Both the position numbers and the translations under genes were made by a program. From a virus, in the IMG/VR virus record IMGVR_UViG_3300025810_000040, positions 1 through 32,541 of that record: DNA of 32,541 nucleotides. The stretch is one strand, 5' to 3'. Under the pieces are notes generated by a model. That model did no database searches. It was given only the letters and a program-made list of their open reading frames with translations, and was not told the DNA's origin. Below are positions 30,927 to 32,541 of this stretch, piece by piece. Position 1 is the stretch's first letter. Every line of letters begins with the position of its first letter.

Positions 30927-31160
30927 ATGATAATCAACTATACCTTCGACGACCGCGACGAGAACGGCCCCGACTTAACCGTCGAGGTCGAGATTGAGGC
31001 CGGATACGCCGGAACGCTCGAATGTCCCGCCGTCGATGCCGAGATCGTAATAGGCGATATAACGGACGCAGGCGGAAACCAATACGACGAGGACTATTTT
31101 ACGGCTCAAGAATGGGCCAACATCACAAACGCCGCAGAGGCGGCACTGGAGGCCAATTAA
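30927..31160 (+). CDS. Strongly acidic early protein, possible DNA mimic
   Basis: 77 residues with 19 Asp/Glu and one basic residue (Arg10). It starts at ATG 30927, 8 bases after AACCGAGGAG. The first half is strand-like (INYTFDDRDENGPDLTVEVE, GTLECPAVDAEIVIGDI); the end is helical (FTAQEWANITNAAEAALEAN). Such charge is rare for a folded enzyme and typical of proteins that imitate DNA. It may inhibit restriction, RNA polymerase or a host DNA-binding protein. Its stop overlaps the next start (TAATG). Confidence 0.75.
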   Translation: MIINYTFDDRDENGPDLTVEVEIEAGYAGTLECPAVDAEIVIGDITDAGGNQYDEDYFTAQEWANITNAAEAALEAN

Positions 31161-31438
31161 TGGTAGAGCAAATTATCAAGCTCAGACGCGAAGGGAAAAG
31201 CACCGCAGAAATCGCCAAGACGACGGGTGTGAGCTACTACCGTCAACGTCAAATCTACGACGCGCACAACGTCCCGACTCCGAGCAGATACGGCGCGACG
31301 CGCCGACGGATTCTTGAATTGCTCAACGCGGGGGAAATGAGCCAAAGCGAGATAGCGCGGACGCTTGGCGTATCGCGGCAACTGGTGAGCGAAGTTAAAC
31401 TTCTGGAATTGACAAAAAAAGGTATTGACAGCAATTAG
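31160..31438 (+). CDS. Small double helix-turn-helix regulator
   Basis: 92 residues from ATG 31160, which shares TAATG with the preceding stop. Two HTH-like units are visible: IIKLRREGKSTAEIAKTTGV with YYRQRQIYD, and RILELLNAGEMSQSEIARTLGV with SRQLVSEVKLLEL. The layout is like resolvase-type or MarR-type small DNA binders made of two HTH blocks. It may control the promoter in its own 3' end (31425) or that of the late arm. Its exact family is not recognised. Confidence 0.75.
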   Translation: MVEQIIKLRREGKSTAEIAKTTGVSYYRQRQIYDAHNVPTPSRYGATRRRILELLNAGEMSQSEIARTLGVSRQLVSEVKLLELTKKGIDSN

Positions 31439-31465
31439 TATAAGTGTTAGTTTATTTGATAACAC
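31425..31465 (+). promoter_or_regulatory. Candidate promoter with overlapping operator
   Basis: TTGACA (31425-31430) follows an A-run (AAAAAAAGGTA) as in the other early promoters. The best -10 at 17-base spacing is weak (TAGTTT, 31448). GTGTTA (31444-31449) and TAACAC (31460-31465) make a perfect inverted repeat over it. AACCGAGGAG follows at 31470. Confidence 0.4.
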
Positions 31466-31486
31466 CAACAACCGAGGAGCTTGACA

Positions 31487-31597
31487 ATGAAAACTTACAT
31501 GGACAACGCGAAAGCCTTTCTCGCGGTCGCCATCGGCTACTTAGCCGTCGAATGGTTCGCCGAGGCACTAAGCCATGCGATGGGGGCCGGACTATGA
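31487..31597 (+). CDS. 36-residue membrane peptide
   Basis: Starts at ATG 31487, 7 bases after AACCGAGGAG (31470-31479). A single hydrophobic stretch (AFLAVAIGYLAVEWFAEAL) occupies most of it, after a short polar MKTYMDNAK. Its stop overlaps the next start (ATGA). Placement behind a promoter-like element and a ribosome site used by other early genes supports coding. It may be an early membrane-acting peptide, such as one for exclusion. Too short to classify. Confidence 0.65.
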   Translation: MKTYMDNAKAFLAVAIGYLAVEWFAEALSHAMGAGL

Positions 31598-31803
31598 AAG
31601 TCAAGGACTGCCCGTATTGCACGGACCGCATGTATATCTATATGCGATTAGAGAAATGGATATGCGCCGACCACGCCCGATGCGGCTATACGCTCGACGC
31701 TACGCCGGACGAGATCGCCGCCGCTGTTAATGTCTACAGCAAGCGCGTGCGTCGCGAGGTAACAGCACAGACGGGCAACGTGGCCCCTGCTGTAGAGATA
31801 TAA
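31594..31803 (+). CDS. Zinc-ribbon protein, Lar-like
   Basis: 69 residues from ATG 31594 (ATGA overlap). The opening KVKDCPYC, later CADHARCGYTLDATPDEIAAAVNVYSKR, places four Cys in a zinc-ribbon spacing and ends in a helix, as in restriction-alleviation (Lar-type) proteins. Those modulate host type I restriction or carry out DNA-contact roles in phages. Supports an anti-restriction theme with the acidic proteins upstream. The ribbon spacing is not the textbook one, so confidence is moderate. Confidence 0.6.
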   Translation: MKVKDCPYCTDRMYIYMRLEKWICADHARCGYTLDATPDEIAAAVNVYSKRVRREVTAQTGNVAPAVEI

Positions 31804-31808
31804 ACTAA

Positions 31809-31920
31809 TGGGGCGAGCGGTGGGAATAGCGGAGTGCAGACTGGGGAGTCGAATCACCGCGAAAAACTGCGCGAGCGAATGGGGAGCATTTCGCGACGAC
31901 CGCAGGAGCCGCTCGCCCCA
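31809..31920 (+). ncRNA. Structured RNA candidate before the SSB gene
   Basis: TGGGGCGAGCGG (31809-31820) pairs perfectly with CCGCTCGCCCCA (31909-31920), closing an 88-base interior. Inside, GACT-GGGG-AGTC (31839-31850) forms one hairpin within GCG/CGC and GTG/CAC helices, and GCGAA/TTCGC (31875-31894) another. This is a three-way junction shape. No T-run follows; a purine/CA-rich leader runs to the SSB ribosome site. May be a regulatory leader or a cis-acting ncRNA. Confidence 0.6.
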
Positions 31921-32042
31921 ACCACCAACCAACAACAACCCAATCGCGGCAACGAGAGGAGAGGACCGCGAGCAATAAGACAACAAATCAATCAACCCGA
32001 CAAAGACCGAATGGTCAACGTCAACAACAGGAGAGTAAAACA
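31921..32042 (+). other. Unstructured CA-rich leader of the SSB gene
   Basis: The stretch after the structured RNA is rich in CAA/AAC (CCAACCAACAACAACCC, CAACAAATCAATCAACCC). No promoter or strong stem is seen. It ends with AGGAG nine bases before the start codon. Low-structure leaders favour ribosome access or autogenous SSB binding. Confidence 0.5.
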
Positions 32043-32541
32043 ATGGGATTTTTAAATCTAAACAGCGAACGCAAATACCTCCCACGCCTCGACATGGACC
32101 TACGCGCCGGACGGTTCTTCGCCGTCGAGCGCACCCAGAACGCCGCAGGAGAATGGGAGAGCGAGAAGGTCGAGGTCGAGAAGCCGCGTTTCGTCGCCGA
32201 CCTCGCCAACTGCGAGATCGGGTGGACCGCTTTTGTCGAAAAGCGTCCCGACTCGGTAATGCGTCACTGCGCTGACGGCATGCCACCGCAACCAACGCCA
32301 GAGCATAAGGCCGCGTTTGGTTTTAATGTCAAAATGGTTGATGGGGATTTTGACGGTTCGCTCCGTAAGTTTTCAAAACAGGGCATCACTATCGGCAAAG
32401 CGTTTGACGATCTGGTTGATGCGTGGCAAGCCCTGCCGGAGTCAAAAGACCCGACGAAATGCCCCGTCGTAGCTGTCACCGGCACGACCCCCGTTAAAGC
32501 CGGTCAGTCAACGAATTACGCGCCGAAGTGGGGCATTGTAG
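31993..32541. repeat. Right copy of the terminal redundancy
   Basis: Matches 1-549 with 11 single-base differences (codons TTG/TTA, TTA/CTA, GGG/GGA, GAG/GAA, TCC/TCG, GCC/GCT, CGC/CGT, GAC/GAT, CTC/CTG, GAC/GAT and GTC/GTA). None changes an amino acid. Confidence 0.9.
32043..32541 (+). CDS. SSB-like gene, second copy, cut by the window end
   Basis: Begins at ATG 32043 with the same ribosome site as the copy at 51 and encodes the same first 166 residues through silent changes only. It lacks its 3' end because the window stops here. On a circular map the same gene is completed at 51-674, and the silent differences reflect a related genotype rather than a broken gene. Confidence 0.85.
   Translation, partial: MGFLNLNSERKYLPRLDMDLRAGRFFAVERTQNAAGEWESEKVEVEKPRFVADLANCEIGWTAFVEKRPDSVMRHCADGMPPQPTPEHKAAFGFNVKMVDGDFDGSLRKFSKQGITIGKAFDDLVDAWQALPESKDPTKCPVVAVTGTTPVKAGQSTNYAPKWGIV

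Noticed and set aside
31809-31920. tRNA-like shape considered for the structured RNA
   Set aside because: The outer stem is 12 bp, the interior has no T-loop or anticodon-arm consensus, and the length exceeds a tRNA without an intron.
31834-32055. 73-codon rightward frame starting at GTG, overlapping the SSB start
   Set aside because: No good ribosome site, low-complexity Gln/Asn/Arg composition, and it lies across a perfect long-range RNA stem; a structured leader explains the region better. Conservation of the frame would reopen it.

Overview
The window reads as an essentially complete small tailed-phage genome (siphovirus-like), not a piece of bacterial chromosome. Nearly every gene is phage replication, packaging, head, tail, lysis or early-control machinery. 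There is no ribosomal RNA, tRNA, integrase or bacterial housekeeping gene. Bases 1-549 recur at 31993-32541 with 11 substitutions, so the contig appears to run once round a circular or circularly permuted map of about 31,992 bp and overlap itself. The host cannot be read from the sequence. Promoters look sigma70-like, coding DNA is moderately GC-rich, and several small proteins resemble ones I associate with phages of aquatic bacteria, but that is only an impression.

Rightward early/replication arm (about 30576 across the join to 5209): a short-leader XRE repressor (leftward) faces a rightward promoter. The promoter drives two very acidic small proteins and an HTH protein. A second candidate promoter then leads to a tiny membrane protein, a zinc-ribbon protein, a structured-RNA candidate, a probable ssDNA-binding protein, RusA resolvase, a prim-pol/D5-type primase-helicase, a TubC-N-like protein and an HNH-like protein, ending at a strong terminator at 4582. 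A third promoter (4638) drives two small genes and stops at a bidirectional terminator at 5226.

Leftward late arm (29500 down to 5253): M15 endolysin, ParB-domain/DNA methyltransferase fusion, TerS, TerL, DUF4055-type portal, Mu F-like minor head protein, scaffold, P22-type coat protein, connector and tail-completion genes, tail tube, tail chaperone with a classic -1 slippery site (A AAA AAC) giving a G/GT pair, tape measure with 51-residue repeats, distal tail proteins, a fibre with a probable Peptidase_G2 self-cleaving end, then a cluster of small membrane and basic proteins with a metallophosphoesterase. Many genes overlap by a few bases. Three use TTG starts in TTGA overlaps, implying translational coupling.

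Between the arms (29505-30262) is an AT-rich stretch without a recognisable gene. It is packed with both-orientation copies of a TTACTTGGTGAC-type repeat, a short tandem/palindromic block and a 63-bp near-perfect palindrome whose two strands encode almost the same peptide. This is the best candidate for an origin or control region and, with the duplicated early leader modules and the structured RNA at 31809-31920, the most interesting part of the window.
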